From Girardinichthys multiradiatus (lineage: Eukaryota; Chordata; Actinopteri; Cyprinodontiformes; Goodeidae): DNA of 64,000 nt. Made by a program: the position numbers and the translations under genes. The stretch spans positions 8,637,859-8,701,858 of the forward strand of contig NC_061802.1 of NCBI RefSeq assembly GCF_021462225.1. The letters run 5' to 3'. The notes under the pieces were generated by a model. The model did not search any database, had not been told where the DNA came from, and worked only from the letters and a program-made list of their open reading frames with translations. Shown here piece by piece: positions 1-12,548 of this stretch; position 1 is the stretch's first letter; each line of letters starts with the position of its first letter.

Positions 1-929
1 CATTATTTGTGTTTTTCTGCCTGTAAATAGAGAATTAATGCCTGTTTTTCTCTGAATTAAGAGGGAAGGCGTTCTGTCGACTACAAAGAAGTAATTAATT
101 AGAAATAATTTTAGCTTTTGTCAGTCTCACTTTAGACTTTTACGACTGTTTTAAAATTCATACCGAAAGCGGCATTCAGCGTCACTCCAGAGCGTCAGGA
201 GACAACTCCCCAGAGTTGTCGTGTGGTTGTATAAGCTGTGAGAATCTGTCTCGGTAGGGAGCTGATCCGACTGATTGCGATGGGTTTTGTGCCGCCACGA
301 ATGGAACAAACATGTATGCAGGGAAAATGCTATGTGAATGCAGAGTGCAGGAATCTGGTGGATGTTTGGGTGAAGCCTGAATTAAAACCTTTTGGGGGTT
401 TCAATTAAACTGGATCATTCTGAGCCTGTTTTTTATTAAGTGGAGTTTTTCTTTTGCCCTCCAAATGTTTTTAACTAAACAACATCACTGCAAGTCCCTG
501 CAGCCCTCACATGAGTTGCATGTGAGAAAGCAGCTGTCCAGATCAGGCTGGATGAGATGCTGTGTGGACTTGATCCTGTGAGCTTCCTGCTGTGGTCTGT
601 GCAGTATCCGGAAGATTTATAGTAAATAAGAAGTGGTGTTTCTAATATACAGCTGGTGTGAAAGTAGAGCAATGGTAACACTGTTCCCTTTTTAAAGGTT
701 ATCGTGCTTGTAGAGCAAATATATCACCAAAAATATTAATTATTGGTGATATTCAAAATGATTTTTGCTAAATTCATTGTCAAAGACATTTTGCAATCAC
801 TGTTAATATCCTACTAAATTACTGACAATGTGAGCATTGTTTTTTCTTTCATTTGTTCCTGCTTCCTGTAGGTTCTGCCCAGGTACCAGCCCTTTCCTAA
901 GATAATCTTCTAGCTTATTTTTACCCAGT

Positions 930-1640
930 TCTTTGCAAAAGTATGCATAACCCTTAAAGATTTTTCACATTTTGCCAAGCTAACTCTACAAGATTTAATA
1001 TGTTTTAGTCGTACATCAATAGAATGAAGGGCATAATTTTGAAATGGAAGGAAATTTGTTTTTGAACATTTTTTACAAATAAAAATCTGAAAAACATGAT
1101 GTCAGTGCTCTGACGCCCCCAAATGAAATCCACTGCAGCCAATTGCATTCAGAAGTCCCCTTATTGGGAATATAGTAAAACAATATCCTAAGCTTTTGAC
1201 ATCTCACAGAGCACTGTTCTGTCCATCACCTGGAAATGAAAGAGTGACAAGAAGAAGGCTGTGGGAAGTCCTGTTTAAAGTTTCTGACAAGCTCTGTGGG
1301 ATACGCAGGGACCATGCAAAAGACAGTGTTCTGGATAGATGAGACCCCATGGGCCTCTTGCAAAACTCTTTGTAAAGAAAACTAACACTGCACATCCAGT
1401 GAAGGCGCCCAGTAGGACAACAACCCTAAACATATATTGTTAGAGTGGTCCAGTCAAAGTTCAGACATCAGTTGAGAATCCAATTGAGAATCTGTAGTAA
1501 GAACTGAAAATTGATATTCTCAGATGCTCTCCATCTAACCTGACTGAGCTGGAGCTTTTTACACAGAAGATTGATCAAAGTATAGACCCAAGGGCAACGA
1601 ATAGAAATGCACCCTTCACTCTCTGGTAGCAATTTATTAT
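930..1640 (+). mobile_element. Decayed Tc1-like transposon, family 2
   Basis: Starts near ctttgcaaaagtatgcataa, the eroded terminus of a common fish Tc1 family whose ends contain a 'GTATTCATACCCCTTGA' motif. It continues through its 'caaataaaaatctgaaaa' subterminal segment. Inside are scraps of transposase: gatgagacc near 1338, then aggacaacaaccctaaacat near 1413-1432 and ttgagaatctg near 1483. These represent the DDE region in order on the + strand. Numerous stops and indels leave no open frame. The same family appears at about 32.1 and 53.5 kb. Confidence 0.7.
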
Positions 1641-4278
1641 TTTCCTGTCAATTTGCAATTGCTTGACTTTCATATAGAAGCATAATATACACTGAAATGT
1701 TTTAGTATAATGGGACAAAACATAGAATTGGTTCATGGGGTATAAACAGTTTTTAAGGGCCTTTTATATTTATCACACCTCTTCTGTAGTCTGCTTCGTG
1801 TTGAGAAGATTCTGTCTGGAAAAAATTCAAAAAGTATGTACAAAAACAGATTTAGAAGGTAGTTTTATATTTTTCCTACTGTGCTGGTTTTTAAGGTGCA
1901 CGTTTGTAAAGGTTCCGTTTTGTTGCTGAATGAGTGTCCTAGAATCTGAGTTGAAAATGTAATTGTAGTTATCTCTGCTCCACCCCTCATTCTTTTAACG
2001 CTGTGTAATCTGAGACTGGCCTGCCTGTTACTGAATTTCCCACGGGACATGACGGTGTACCGATGACACTTTCCTCTCGTTAATATTCATTTTTTTGGTT
2101 TCTTGCTAAACTTATCTGGAAGGTTTTATTCATTTTCAAGTTGATTTTGTTTTTCTCCTGCTGCAGCTGGAGCACAGTTGCAGAGTTCATTAGGAAGTGT
2201 TTTCTCATTGGTTTTGTTTCTCTTTATAATCTCAAGGTTTAATGTGTTTTGGCTGGTTTTCTTTCAAAAACCCCAATATAGACGTTTCTCAAAGTTGTGA
2301 AAATATGTTCTGAACGATGTGCTTCGACTTGTCTGGGATAAATCAAATCTGTTTATTAGAAACATGATTAGTATCTGAAATATTTGTACCATTTTAGCTC
2401 AAGGTGGTTTTTAAATGTAATATTCTTGATGACTATCTCAGGGAGACTCCACTGCATTGGTCATTTGGAGTAAGACCACACTGTAGAAGTCATATGCATT
2501 CAAATTCTGGTGCTTTTGCATTATTCCCAAATTCTAGTCCTTCGCATTTAAACTCTGGTATTACTGCTGAGTGATCTATATTAGCTGTTTATCTCCAAGA
2601 CTAGGTTTTGGACCTTATATATTTTTCTGCTACCGTTTGCAAATTTATCAAACTACAACATAATAGTGGTTTAATAGTGGTTTGCCACCATTCTCGGTTC
2701 TACCTTAATAAAGGCAGAACCAAGGTAAAACCTTTTTCTTTTACCAGTTGTAGTGCCTCTACCTATCCTCCTATGGGAAGAATGTACTCGCTGTATTCTG
2801 TTTATGTTCAGGTACTTCTAGGCATGACTTGATATGAGATTCCCACAGTGTAACCATGAGGAGAAATTCTAGTTTGATTGCATTTACACCAAATTTAAAC
2901 ACAATCTACTGGAAAAAGGTCAAATTTTTTTGTACTCCTGCTTAACCTATCTTGGGATTAGCGGGTTAATTAGTCAGGCTATCTGCTCGGGCAGCCAGCT
3001 TACCAGCCATGCCGGTCACAGCTTGTCAATTAAAATTTAAAAAGCAGCAGCAGTTTGGAAGTATTTTCAAGCAGCTTGATTTGGCTGACTTGTAAGCCAG
3101 GGTAAAAGTGCCTTCTTTCAGCCCTCTGACAGGCAGTATCCAGCAGCAGGTGGAGGAAGGGCAGCGCTGCATTAGCCAGTGCTTCACCCAACCAGTAAAA
3201 CAAAAAGAGCATTTCAATGTGTACGCCATATTGCATTTGACCACACTTTCAAACAATCATGAACCCCAAGTTGTGATTAGACTGGTTTATTGCTTTTCCC
3301 TGGATTGTGCCAGGCAGACCTGAATTGTAACATTGGGATCACACATTTCTATTAATGAGGAGTGAATTGGTTGATGTTCAGTCTTGTGTGAAATCTACCA
3401 GTCGTGGGCATCAGATTCTTTGCCAACCTATAAAAATGCAGCAGTTGTTGAGGTTTTCTTGCCCTGCCATTGACAGGTTTAGGTTTGAATAATTTATTGA
3501 GTTTTGTTGTTGTTAGGTGCTGGTTATGTTATCACCTTTGCCATTTTGAATTTGTGCAATTAAGGTTGTACCGTGCTTTTGGCATGGGTTAAGAAAGTGG
3601 TTATTTAAGACCTGATCAAATGTTTTTGTTTCGACTGTGCTGACATGAACACACCCCTAGTCAGCCTGTCTTTAGCTCAGTTGAACCACTGAGTTACTCA
3701 GTAAATTTTTCACTACAGCCTCATATGGGGCAATTTTAGGGTAGTTTTTAGTATCTAATTAAAAGAGAAGAAGAAAGTAATTTCTCAGCAACAATTCAAC
3801 ACAGTGTTCCATCATTGTGGGCCCTGGGAGATAAGTTATCCAAATGGAGAAAAACAGAATTCAGAAGGGGGGCGTGCAGATGTTAATGAGGCAGGTTGGT
3901 CCACGGAGTAATCGCCACTAACTGAATATTGATTATGATTTCAGATCAATAGAAGAAAAGGGGAAAGAGGAAATGGTGTTGCACTGGTGCTATGTTTAGT
4001 CTGTATTTTTTCTGGTTTGGGTTGGATCTGAAAGCAGCAATAGCCCAGACCGATTCCTTGTGGTTCTCTTTATCTTGGACTCAGTGCTTCCAATAAGTTT
4101 GTTTTATCGGACACATACTCCTCAGTTCTTTTTTTTCCTCCACCTCCAGCCTTTTTGTAACCTTCCATTTCTCATTTTACTACTTTCCCTTTTATTGTCC
4201 CTCAGCTGGTTAAACACAGGCCCTGCTCTTTATCCTCCCTTTATATCTTTATATTGAACCAGTTGGAGAGTTTGGGGA

Positions 4279-4303
4279 GGGGGGGGGGGGGGGGGGGGGG
4301 GGG
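4279..4303 (+). repeat. Poly-G run
   Basis: About 25 uninterrupted G residues, preceded by gggga. It could form a G-quadruplex. The exact length may be affected by sequencing error. Confidence 0.85.
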
Positions 4304-5490
4304 TTGAGGAGATGTAGCAGGGGCATCAGAATTCCTGCTATGCTCTCTGCAGTAAAAGCTTCAAAGCTTTCTTGCGCCTTGCTGCTCTCCTTGCACAGCT
4401 CTGAGTTCTGTCAAGGTTACTTTCACACTCTCAGACCCATTGCTTCATCTGGGAATATACCTGCGTCTAATCTATTTTCTTTTTAGACTTGGAGTGTCTT
4501 TCATTTTTTATGTATGTCCAGCCACATTCCTTTAGGTAACAGCAACCTTAAATGAATCGAACAACATGGCATTTTATATAAAAAGATTAATGCCATCCGG
4601 TGTTTGAGTTTTTGTCTCACCTGCTTTCACATGTCTTCAGGTCGACGGAGCTACAGGTGCTTCCTATAAGAGCAGAAATCTTCTTACACCTCCCATAAAT
4701 CGTGATGAGTCTTAGTGATTTATAGGCCCTCAGGGGATTTGCTGAAATCTATGTGCTTGTGTTCTCTTCCATAACTGTTATTGCTGGGAGTATTTCTATT
4801 TTAAACTTCCTTGTTTTTAAGCAGGCCCTTTGGATTTTAATTCCCAAGTTGCAGTTAATACCAGAATAACTCCAAGCTACACTTTGTTTTTTATTTTCTT
4901 GATAAAATTTAAACGATGTTACACACAATTTTGTGTGTTTGGCTTTTAAGTTGCCTGGTTATGGTTATGTTTTTTTCTTTTCTTCAATAGAGTCCCACTG
5001 GGATGTCTGCGATCTTTAAAAACTTACAGAATCCTCTTTGTATGAGACCCTAAAGTTCTTGGCTTGTCAGAAAAACAACCTGGGGGAAATGGCCCAGTTC
5101 TGTTCACTCTACCTTTGTCGGCCCATCTCCGTGAAGATTAGAACAGAGCAAAAAGCCACAATTTTTCAAAGTGTGGGATTGTTTGAATGTGTTGGCTTGT
5201 ATCCAGATATGGGAGAGGCACACAGGATCCATACGTCAAGCTGCCTCAAAGCAGACTGTCTCCAATCTTCAAACTGAACACACACCAGCCACTGTCTTCA
5301 GGATTAAGAGCCATAAACCTCCTAATTTAAGTGTAAGACAGTGTAAACCTTTGTAAGATTTGAAAAATAGCATTTACATGAACCTCAATGACAAAAAGCC
5401 ATGGAATTGGCTCTGATTAGCTGTGAGCTCGACTCTCTGCATGATGTAGGCTAGAAGTTCTTAAAGCAGCACAGCAGAAACACAGGAATA

Positions 5491-5575
5491 ATTCAATTCA
5501 GTTTTATTTATACAGCGCCAATTCACAACACATGTCGTCTCAAGGGACTAAACAAAAGGTTTGGAATGGTGCGGG
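5491..5575 (-). repeat. Fish LINE/SINE 3'-tail repeat fragment
   Basis: The segment aattcaattcagttttattt followed by 'acagcgccaattcacaac' and 'gtctcaagg' is the reverse complement of the 3' tail seen at about 46060-46130. That tail ends in 'cgctatataaataaaattgaattgaatt' in typical copies. The family is widespread in teleosts. Only the terminal part is present. Confidence 0.6.
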
Positions 5576-5606
5576 GTCATCAACCAGTCTGGATGGGGTT
5601 ACAAAT

Positions 5607-5840
5607 CTATTTTTAAGGATTTGGGATTATGTCATCCACAAATGGAGGAAACATTGAACAGTGGTGAACCCTGCGTTAAATGACTGGCTGACCAAAAGAA
5701 CTCCAAGAACGTGTCCAAAACGTATCCAAGAAGTCACCAAAGAATCCAGAACAACACCTAAAGCACTCCAGGTCTCAGTAGTCTGAGTTCAGCTCAGTGT
5801 TTATGATTCAACACTAAGAAAGAGACCAGACAAAAAAATA
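5607..5840 (+). mobile_element. Tc1-like transposase fragment (N-terminal region)
   Basis: The + strand reads roughly SIHKWRKHWTVVNPALNDWL, then a segment like TKRTPRTCPKRIQEVTKESR, then TTPKALQ. This matches the linker between the two helix-turn-helix subdomains of a fish Tc1 transposase. The reading frame breaks after about 55 codons. No terminal inverted repeats are visible, so this is a truncated relic. It follows directly on the tail repeat at 5491-5575. Confidence 0.55.
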
Positions 5841-7361
5841 CACCAACTTAAGTTCATAAAAACAGTTAACTTATTTGTCATTAGTCTGATCTTTAATTAA
5901 ATCATAAGTATCTTACATATCTTTCAGAGGTCCTAAAGTAAATGTACTGACTCTTCCAGAAAAAAAAGGCATTCATTTGATACATCCTTCGTCATCCTTA
6001 TGTCACTCGAGCCTCTTCCATAATTCTATACCAGTGTAAGTACAGCTTAATGCCCTCTGTTTAGTTTTAGTTTCTGCTGGTCGGAGGTTAAAATTGAGAA
6101 ACCGATGTTCCTCCCTATGTGCACCAGCTGTTGTGGTTTAAATCTTTGTCCTGACGTGGCCAGATCATTTATGCATCTGCTTTTTGATCCTTTTCCCACA
6201 TTTCTCAGCAGAAAGAGGGCCCCTCTGTGTTTGGCCTTGACTGATAGTGGGCTTGAAGTGTTTTTGCAGCCCCAGCCATCCTTCACATTTCTCTGTCTGT
6301 TTATGTTTTTCTTTTGTCCTCTATCTCTTTTACTCATATCTTGAACTGATTTGCCTTGAAATTCAGAATGCCTGCTAGGAGTCTAGTCTGAATGGTTTTG
6401 GGGATAAATTCAGAGTGCGGTTGATTAGACGAAATAACATTCTCTCTCTCTGCAAAGCAGGCTGCCTTGATGAGTTTGACCCGATATTAAAATGCCACTT
6501 TCAGTTATCGGAAATCTATGTTTATGATAATCATAAATGTAATCCAAGCTTTCTTTTCAGTTAATGTTTGGGCTTCATCTTCATTATCAAACAAGATGAT
6601 CTGATATCACTGTCCTCGTGCCACATTCTGTTTAAAAATGCCCTCCTTTCTGTTTTATTTTCAAAATGCATAACTATTGTTGTTGTTCTGATTGGTCACA
6701 GTGAAGCCACCATCAGCTCCAGACAGAGGTAGACCTTTGCTCTGAGTATGCAGAGATTTTCAGCCATTTTTAGAAGAGAGGCTGCTTGGTGGCGGTCTAA
6801 ACAGGACTGATTTCAAGTTTGGGCACAGATACCAAATCAGCACTAGAGGCGCTTCGGTGCAGAAGTCTCTGAAGCAACTTTAATCAAACCAGATGCCCGG
6901 CTCTTCCTTGATTGATATGAGTCTTTGCTTTTCCACCCAGCTGAAAAATGGCTCTTCTTGTAGCTGCTGTGAGGATGATCTCCTTGTACAATGAGCTTTT
7001 GCACCTAACAGGCTTGGATTCTCCCCCACATGAGCTAAAAGCCCTCTGATTTATTTACTTTTTTAAACTGCCAATGGGGAGGTTACTTGAGATATATGGT
7101 GTCCTGTGTAAAAATGGGATTTAAGACCAACATAGCCTCGACTTCTGTTAACAGTTTGTCTTTGATTTGTATAAAAATTTAGGGTACTATTTATTAATGT
7201 TTAGAAATGTACATATAGCTCTGACGCACAGGTTTCCTACGAACTTGTGTTTTCCAGGCCCAGATAATTATGGAAAAGGTTTTTGTGTTTCCAGACCTGT
7301 TACCTTTCAAAAAAAAAAAAAAAGAAATCTGGAAAAAGCCTTTACTTTATTGTTCTTCCAC

Positions 7362-7835
7362 ATAGGGCTGGGCGATGGGGACATAAAATTTGATCACAAT
7401 ATTTTGGTGTATTTATTGGTATAACGATTAAAGTGACGATAAAAAAACTATTTACAACTTCTATTCAGTCCTTTTTTTAGTTAAATGTATGTGTGGCTGT
7501 GACTGCATCATAGCAACACAAACATTGCTCCCAATAAACAAACTCATTTTTAAATAGGCTTCTTCAGGTCACCAGATACATAAAGAAGTGTGATATATTA
7601 TCACTAATCTGCACACAATTTCTGCATTTAATCATATTTTGCAATTAAATATTTATTGATGCCAGTGTTTCCATGGAAGCAGCAGTGGAGAAAATAGTAA
7701 AAAATTTTCACAGTAGAGTCAGTTTTAGGGGTTTCAAATCAATTTTAATTGAAATTTATCGTTGTCTAGATAAATCTAAATTCTTATCATAAGAAATTTT
7801 TCATGATAACTATAAACAATATGATAAATTCCCTG
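7362..7835. mobile_element. hAT-like MITE relic ('agggctgggcgat' type)
   Basis: Begins with the hallmark terminus atagggctgggcgatgggga at 7362 and is followed by AT-rich sequence rich in gataa, atcg and acgat words, as in the common fish hAT-type MITEs. The far end near 7835 is eroded and its terminal repeat is not clear. It has no coding capacity. Target-site duplications were not identified. Confidence 0.5.
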
Positions 7836-7990
7836 CCTTAGTTCCACGTTTAAAACCAGGGTAGAACTGCCTTAAAATTCATTAATAAAATGAGACACAA
7901 AACAACTAAGAACTGAAAATATAATGTTCAAAAGTGTGAAATTGTTTCATGGAAAATATTTTGGAACCCCAAAAAGAACTAATTTAATTA

Positions 7991-9601
7991 CAGGTCCTTC
8001 TCAAAATATTTGCATATTGTGATAAAGTTCATTATTTTCCATAATGTCATGATAAAAATTTAACATTCATATATTTTAGATTCATTGCACACTAACTGAA
8101 ATATTTCAGGTCTTTTATTGTCTTAATACGGATGATTTTGGCATACAGCTCATGAAAACCCAAAATTCCTATCTCACAAAATTAGCATATCATTAAAAGG
8201 GTCTCTAAACGAGCTATGAACCTAATCATCTGAATCAACGAGTTAACTCTAAACACCTGCAAAAGATTCCTGAGGCCTTTAAAACTCCCAGCCTGGTTCA
8301 TCACTCAAAACCCCAATCATGGGTAAGACCGCCGACCTGACTGCTGTCCAGAAGGCCACTATTGACACCCTCAAGCAAGAGGGTAAGACACAGAAAGAAA
8401 TTTCTGAACGAATAGGCTGTTCCCAGAGTGCTGTATCAAGGCACCTCAGTGGGAAGTCTGTGGGAAGGAAAAAGTGTGGCAGAAAACGCTGCACAACGAG
8501 AAGAGGTGACCGGACCCTGAGGAAGATTGTGGATAAGGGCTGATTCCAGACCTTGGGGGACCTGCGGAAGCAGTGGACTGAGTCTGGAGTAGAAACATCC
8601 AGAGCCACCGTGCACAGGCGTGTGCAGGAAATGGGCTACAGGTGCCGCATTCCCCAGGTCAAGCCACTTTTGAACCAGAAACAGCGGCAGAAGCGCCTGA
8701 CCTGGGCTACAGAGAAGCAGCACTGGACTATTTGCTCAGTGGTCCAAAGTACTTTTTTCGGATGAAAGCAAATTCTGCATGTCATTCGGAAATCAAGGTG
8801 CCAGAGTCTGGAGGAAGACTGGGGAGAAGGAAATGCCAAAATACCAGAAGTCCAGTGTCAAGTACCCACAGTCAGTGATGGTCTGGGGTGCCATGTCAGC
8901 TGCTGGTGTTGGTCCACTGTGTTTTATCAAGGGCAGGGTCAATGCAGCTAGCTATCAGGAGATTTTGGAGCACTTCATGCTTCCATCTGCCGAAAAGCTT
9001 TATGGAGATGAAGATTTCGTTTTTCAGCACGACCTGGCACCTGCTCACAGTGCCAAAGCCACTGGTAAATGGTTTACTAACCATGGTATCACTGTGCTCA
9101 ATTGGCCTGCCAACTCTCCTGACCTGAACCACATAGAGAATCTGTGGGATATTGTGAAGAGAATGTTGAGAGACTCAAGACCCAACATTCTGGATGAGCT
9201 AAAGGCCGCTATCGAAGCATCCTGGGCCTCCATAAGACCTCAGCACTGCCACAGGCTGATTGCCTCCATGCCACGCCGCATTGAAGCAGTCATTTCTGCC
9301 AAAGGATTCCCGACCAAGTATTGAGTGCATAACTGTACATGATTATTTGAAGGTTGACGTTTTTTGTATTAAAAACACTTTTCTTTTATTGGTCGGATGA
9401 AATATGCTAATTTTGTGAGATAGGAATTTTGGGTTTTCATGAGCTGTATGCCAAAATCATCCGTATTAAGACAATAAAAGACCTGAAATATTTCAGTTAG
9501 TGTGCAATGAATCTAAAATATATGAATGTTAAATTTTCATCATTAAATTATGGAAAATAATTAACTTTATCACAATATGCTAATATTTTGAGAAGGACCT
9601 G
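7991..9601 (+). mobile_element. Tc1-like (DD34E) transposon, copy A
   Basis: A 1611-bp element bounded by caggtccttctcaaaatatt and its inverse, inserted at TA (7989-7990 and 9602-9603). The terminal inverted repeats are about 200 bp (7991-8192 and about 9402-9601). Each contains an outer and an inner related motif ending agcatat, the IR/DR arrangement of Sleeping Beauty-like elements. The + strand transposase is broken and annotated separately. Copies B and C are near-identical, indicating a relatively recent burst. Confidence 0.96.
8319..9324 (+). pseudogene. Tc1 transposase pseudogene, copy A
   Basis: Begins MGKTADLTAVQ and ends KGFPTKY, 1006 bp against 1005 in copy C. It encodes a paired-like N-terminal DNA-binding region (about residues 7-45 and 78-110), a basic GRKKCGRKR segment, and a DD34E catalytic domain with DES, QHDLAPAH and IENLW motifs. 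Two lesions break it. Codon 75 is TGA (8541-8543) where B and C have CGA, a CpG-type transition. An extra T in 8731-8733 shifts the frame before the catalytic domain. It also has His for the usual Pro before IENLW. It cannot make functional transposase. Confidence 0.95.
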
Positions 9602-11617
9602 TATACTCACTTGTTCCAGATGCAAAGCATAAATATTTTAACATTTTACTGAGAGTTATTTACTGAGAACCAATTGTCTGTTTTTAGCTAACTTTTTCTG
9701 TAATACATTTCCCGGTTCCGATCCACCTCTTACCTCCGTTTCATGGAAAACGAATGTTTGCTATTCCTTGGTTTGTTTGATTTCAGTTTTTTCCTCAGAC
9801 TCCTGCAGGCCTTATTTAGTTCACTGCAAGAGAAATGATAAAACCAAAGACCATCCTCCTTTGGTTAGTCAATCTGTTGACTGACCATGTGGCCCCAGAC
9901 TTAAAATAAAGGAGTGGGGGCCTGGTGGTACAATACGCATTTGGGGGGACAAGCAGCAGAATTTAGAGACCTGCTCCCTCCCCCAGATGAGTTTGATTTT
10001 TAGCTCTCCCATCCCCCACAGCATGCACACACACATTCACACACTACTGCAGAAGAGGCTTTGCATTCTCGGTGAGAGTTGGAACTCCTACTGTGCAGAA
10101 GGGACTAGACTTCTTTTTATTAGATTTTTTAACCTCTTTTTTTTCTCTTCATGCTTATGCCTGCTCTTTCTCACGTTTTCAGTTCTAAGTTGCATACAGA
10201 AACTTTGTGTTTGGTGAGGTGCCTTTCTGAGGTTCAAAGATCCATCCATGCTTTTCACCTCTTTGGATTGTGACTTTGCATATGTAACAGCAGCCTTCAG
10301 GGTTGTTCCCCCGAGGCAGAGAGCAGGAGGAAAAAATGCTAAACGAGGTGCATGGGTTGGGAGAGAAAGAAGATTCAGAGAGATTTTGTGCAGCTGATCC
10401 AGCCTTGGCATAGCAGGCTGTCACATAGTGGAGTCTGGGACACATACATAAAAACAGTCAGTGCAGTCTCTTGAGTTTGTGTGGAGTTAAAACACTTCTC
10501 AAAGTTCAGGGTCACAGAGTGATGGAGGTCACCTCTGTTGGTTTAACTTCTTTCTGCACAGCCATTTATATGTCTGCTGCCACTTAGAAATTTGGCATAA
10601 TGAAAAATTCAAACCAGACCTGCAGAAAGTGTTGGAAGTTCATTTGAAAAATTCAAGACATGAAAATTCCCAATAAAACCAAGCTTGTACACCCTGTTCT
10701 TGGTTTTGAAATGTACTGAAATTTTATTTTGTATCATCAGTCCAGCTGGAAAAACAAAAATGATTCAAATTCACCATTAAACCTAAAATTAGTTTAAATT
10801 CATGCTCATGAGCGTATGTAAAGTTCTGACTGGTGCTACATATTATTAATAAAGAGACACCAAACAATATTCGTCTTTGATTTTAGGATCAAAGTTTTAT
10901 TGGAGTCCATTATTTATTTTTCCTTTTCCCCTCCCCTAAGTCTGATTCAACCGGAGATCAGCCATAGAAACAGAACAAGTATGAACAAACATTGCAAGTT
11001 ACCTCCCCAACAGTCTTCCGAAACCAAATTGAAATATTTATAAAATTCTTAAAAGGTGCATTAAATACAGAAGAAGCTGTTGCTCTTAATTTCAAGTTTT
11101 TCTAACATGAGCAGCTGCTGTTTTCAGGCTGAGTGGAGCTGTACGCTTCTGTAAAAGACATCCAGAGTTATTTTCTTAAAGCCTCATCAAAGTCTAAGAA
11201 GGAGACATAGGCCTCAGTGTCCCTAGTTTTGTCTTTTGTCCGTCTCCTGCACCATTCTGGTGTTATTGTGTCTTTTGGTGGTGGTATATGAAAATGCGTC
11301 CTCTGCTGTTTCGTGTTTGCTGCTGTTTTTTTTTTTTTTGTTGTTGTTTTTTCTCCACCTTTGAAGATGAATCAGGAAGTGACCTGGGTTGATCAGTTGA
11401 ACTTTGCTGCCTCTGCCTGAGCCTCAGTAAGACACGGCTGGTCTGAAGATGAAAAGATGTGCAGTGTTTGTATTTTGCTGGAGGAAAATGGCAAAGTTGG
11501 GTAGGGCTGGGGGAGTTGATGCAGCTTGCTAATTAGGAAGCAATGAGAAACTTTTGGGACTTTGAGTGTCGGATAAAACATTGCCAGGCTGAGATGATGA
11601 GTGTTCAAAATAAATGT

Positions 11618-11790
11618 AAATTCAAATTCAAAAATACTTTATTAATCCCAAAGGGAAATTAAATGTTGTTGTAGCTCATTATAAAGGTTTCTTCAAAGAG
11701 CCGTTCTAGATGCTGATGGCTGTCGGCAGGAAGCATCTCCTGTAGCGGTCTGTCTTACAGCAGTTTTAGAGAACACACAGGCCAGTGTAG
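11618..11790 (-). mobile_element. LINE 3'-end fragment
   Basis: The + strand reads aaatactttattaatcccaa, then 'gctgatggctgtcggcaggaagcatctcctgtagcgg'-like sequence. This is the reverse complement of a common fish CR1/L2-type LINE 3' end, with the poly-T-like lead at the + strand left. It is 5' truncated and non-coding. The clade is not certain. Confidence 0.5.
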
Positions 11791-12548
11791 GAGGTCCTAA
11801 TTTTTAATGACTGTATGTCGCCATTATGTTCAGATTTCTTTTTTCATGCAGTTTGATTGACGAACTGCTGCAGCTGAAATGCCAAGTGGGAAATTCTTCT
11901 TTGAGTCTCAGCCATATCTCTCCTGCATATGTCGTAAGTGAAGTACTCCGCTCCCTTACTCGTCACATGTACGACAGCAAAGCCTTTTGCCGTTTACATA
12001 ACAGGAACTTGTGAAGGTCCTTGGGGAACTCTTTCCTTCTGTTCACACTCGAAATTCTGCACACAGCAACAATTGAATCATGAATCTTAATGGGATAGAG
12101 ATTTCCAATGTTCAGACAGTTCAGGATGAAAAGCCTAATGCATGTTTAACCAACACCCCCAGCCCCACACACACCAAGTTGATATGTTTCTACAGAGGCA
12201 CTGTCAACAGTTCTATGTGTGTCTGTTTTGCTGTAATACCTGCCAATGAATAAACCACTTCATGAAGGTGTGGTCTGCACCTCAAGTTGAGGTATTTTTA
12301 TGTGTTAATAGCAGCTATTTTTATTATGTAAATGAGCTTAGTGCATGTAATAATAAACTGAAACCCATCATCTGTGTGTGCTCTACTTTAATGTGAGGTG
12401 TCTAATGATGAACTGAGGATAATGCTAAGGGATTTAAAATCTACTTCTGCTCTCTAGGGACAAAGTAAAAGTGTATTTTTGTTATGCTAAAAATGGAGTG
12501 CCTTCCTTTTATATGTACATAAATGTATCAAAGAAGCAACAGACAAGT

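Noticed and set aside
8279..8608. 109-codon minus-strand frame repeated in all three Tc1 copies
   Set aside because: It recurs only because the Tc1 copies are near-identical. It is antisense to the conserved transposase N-terminus.
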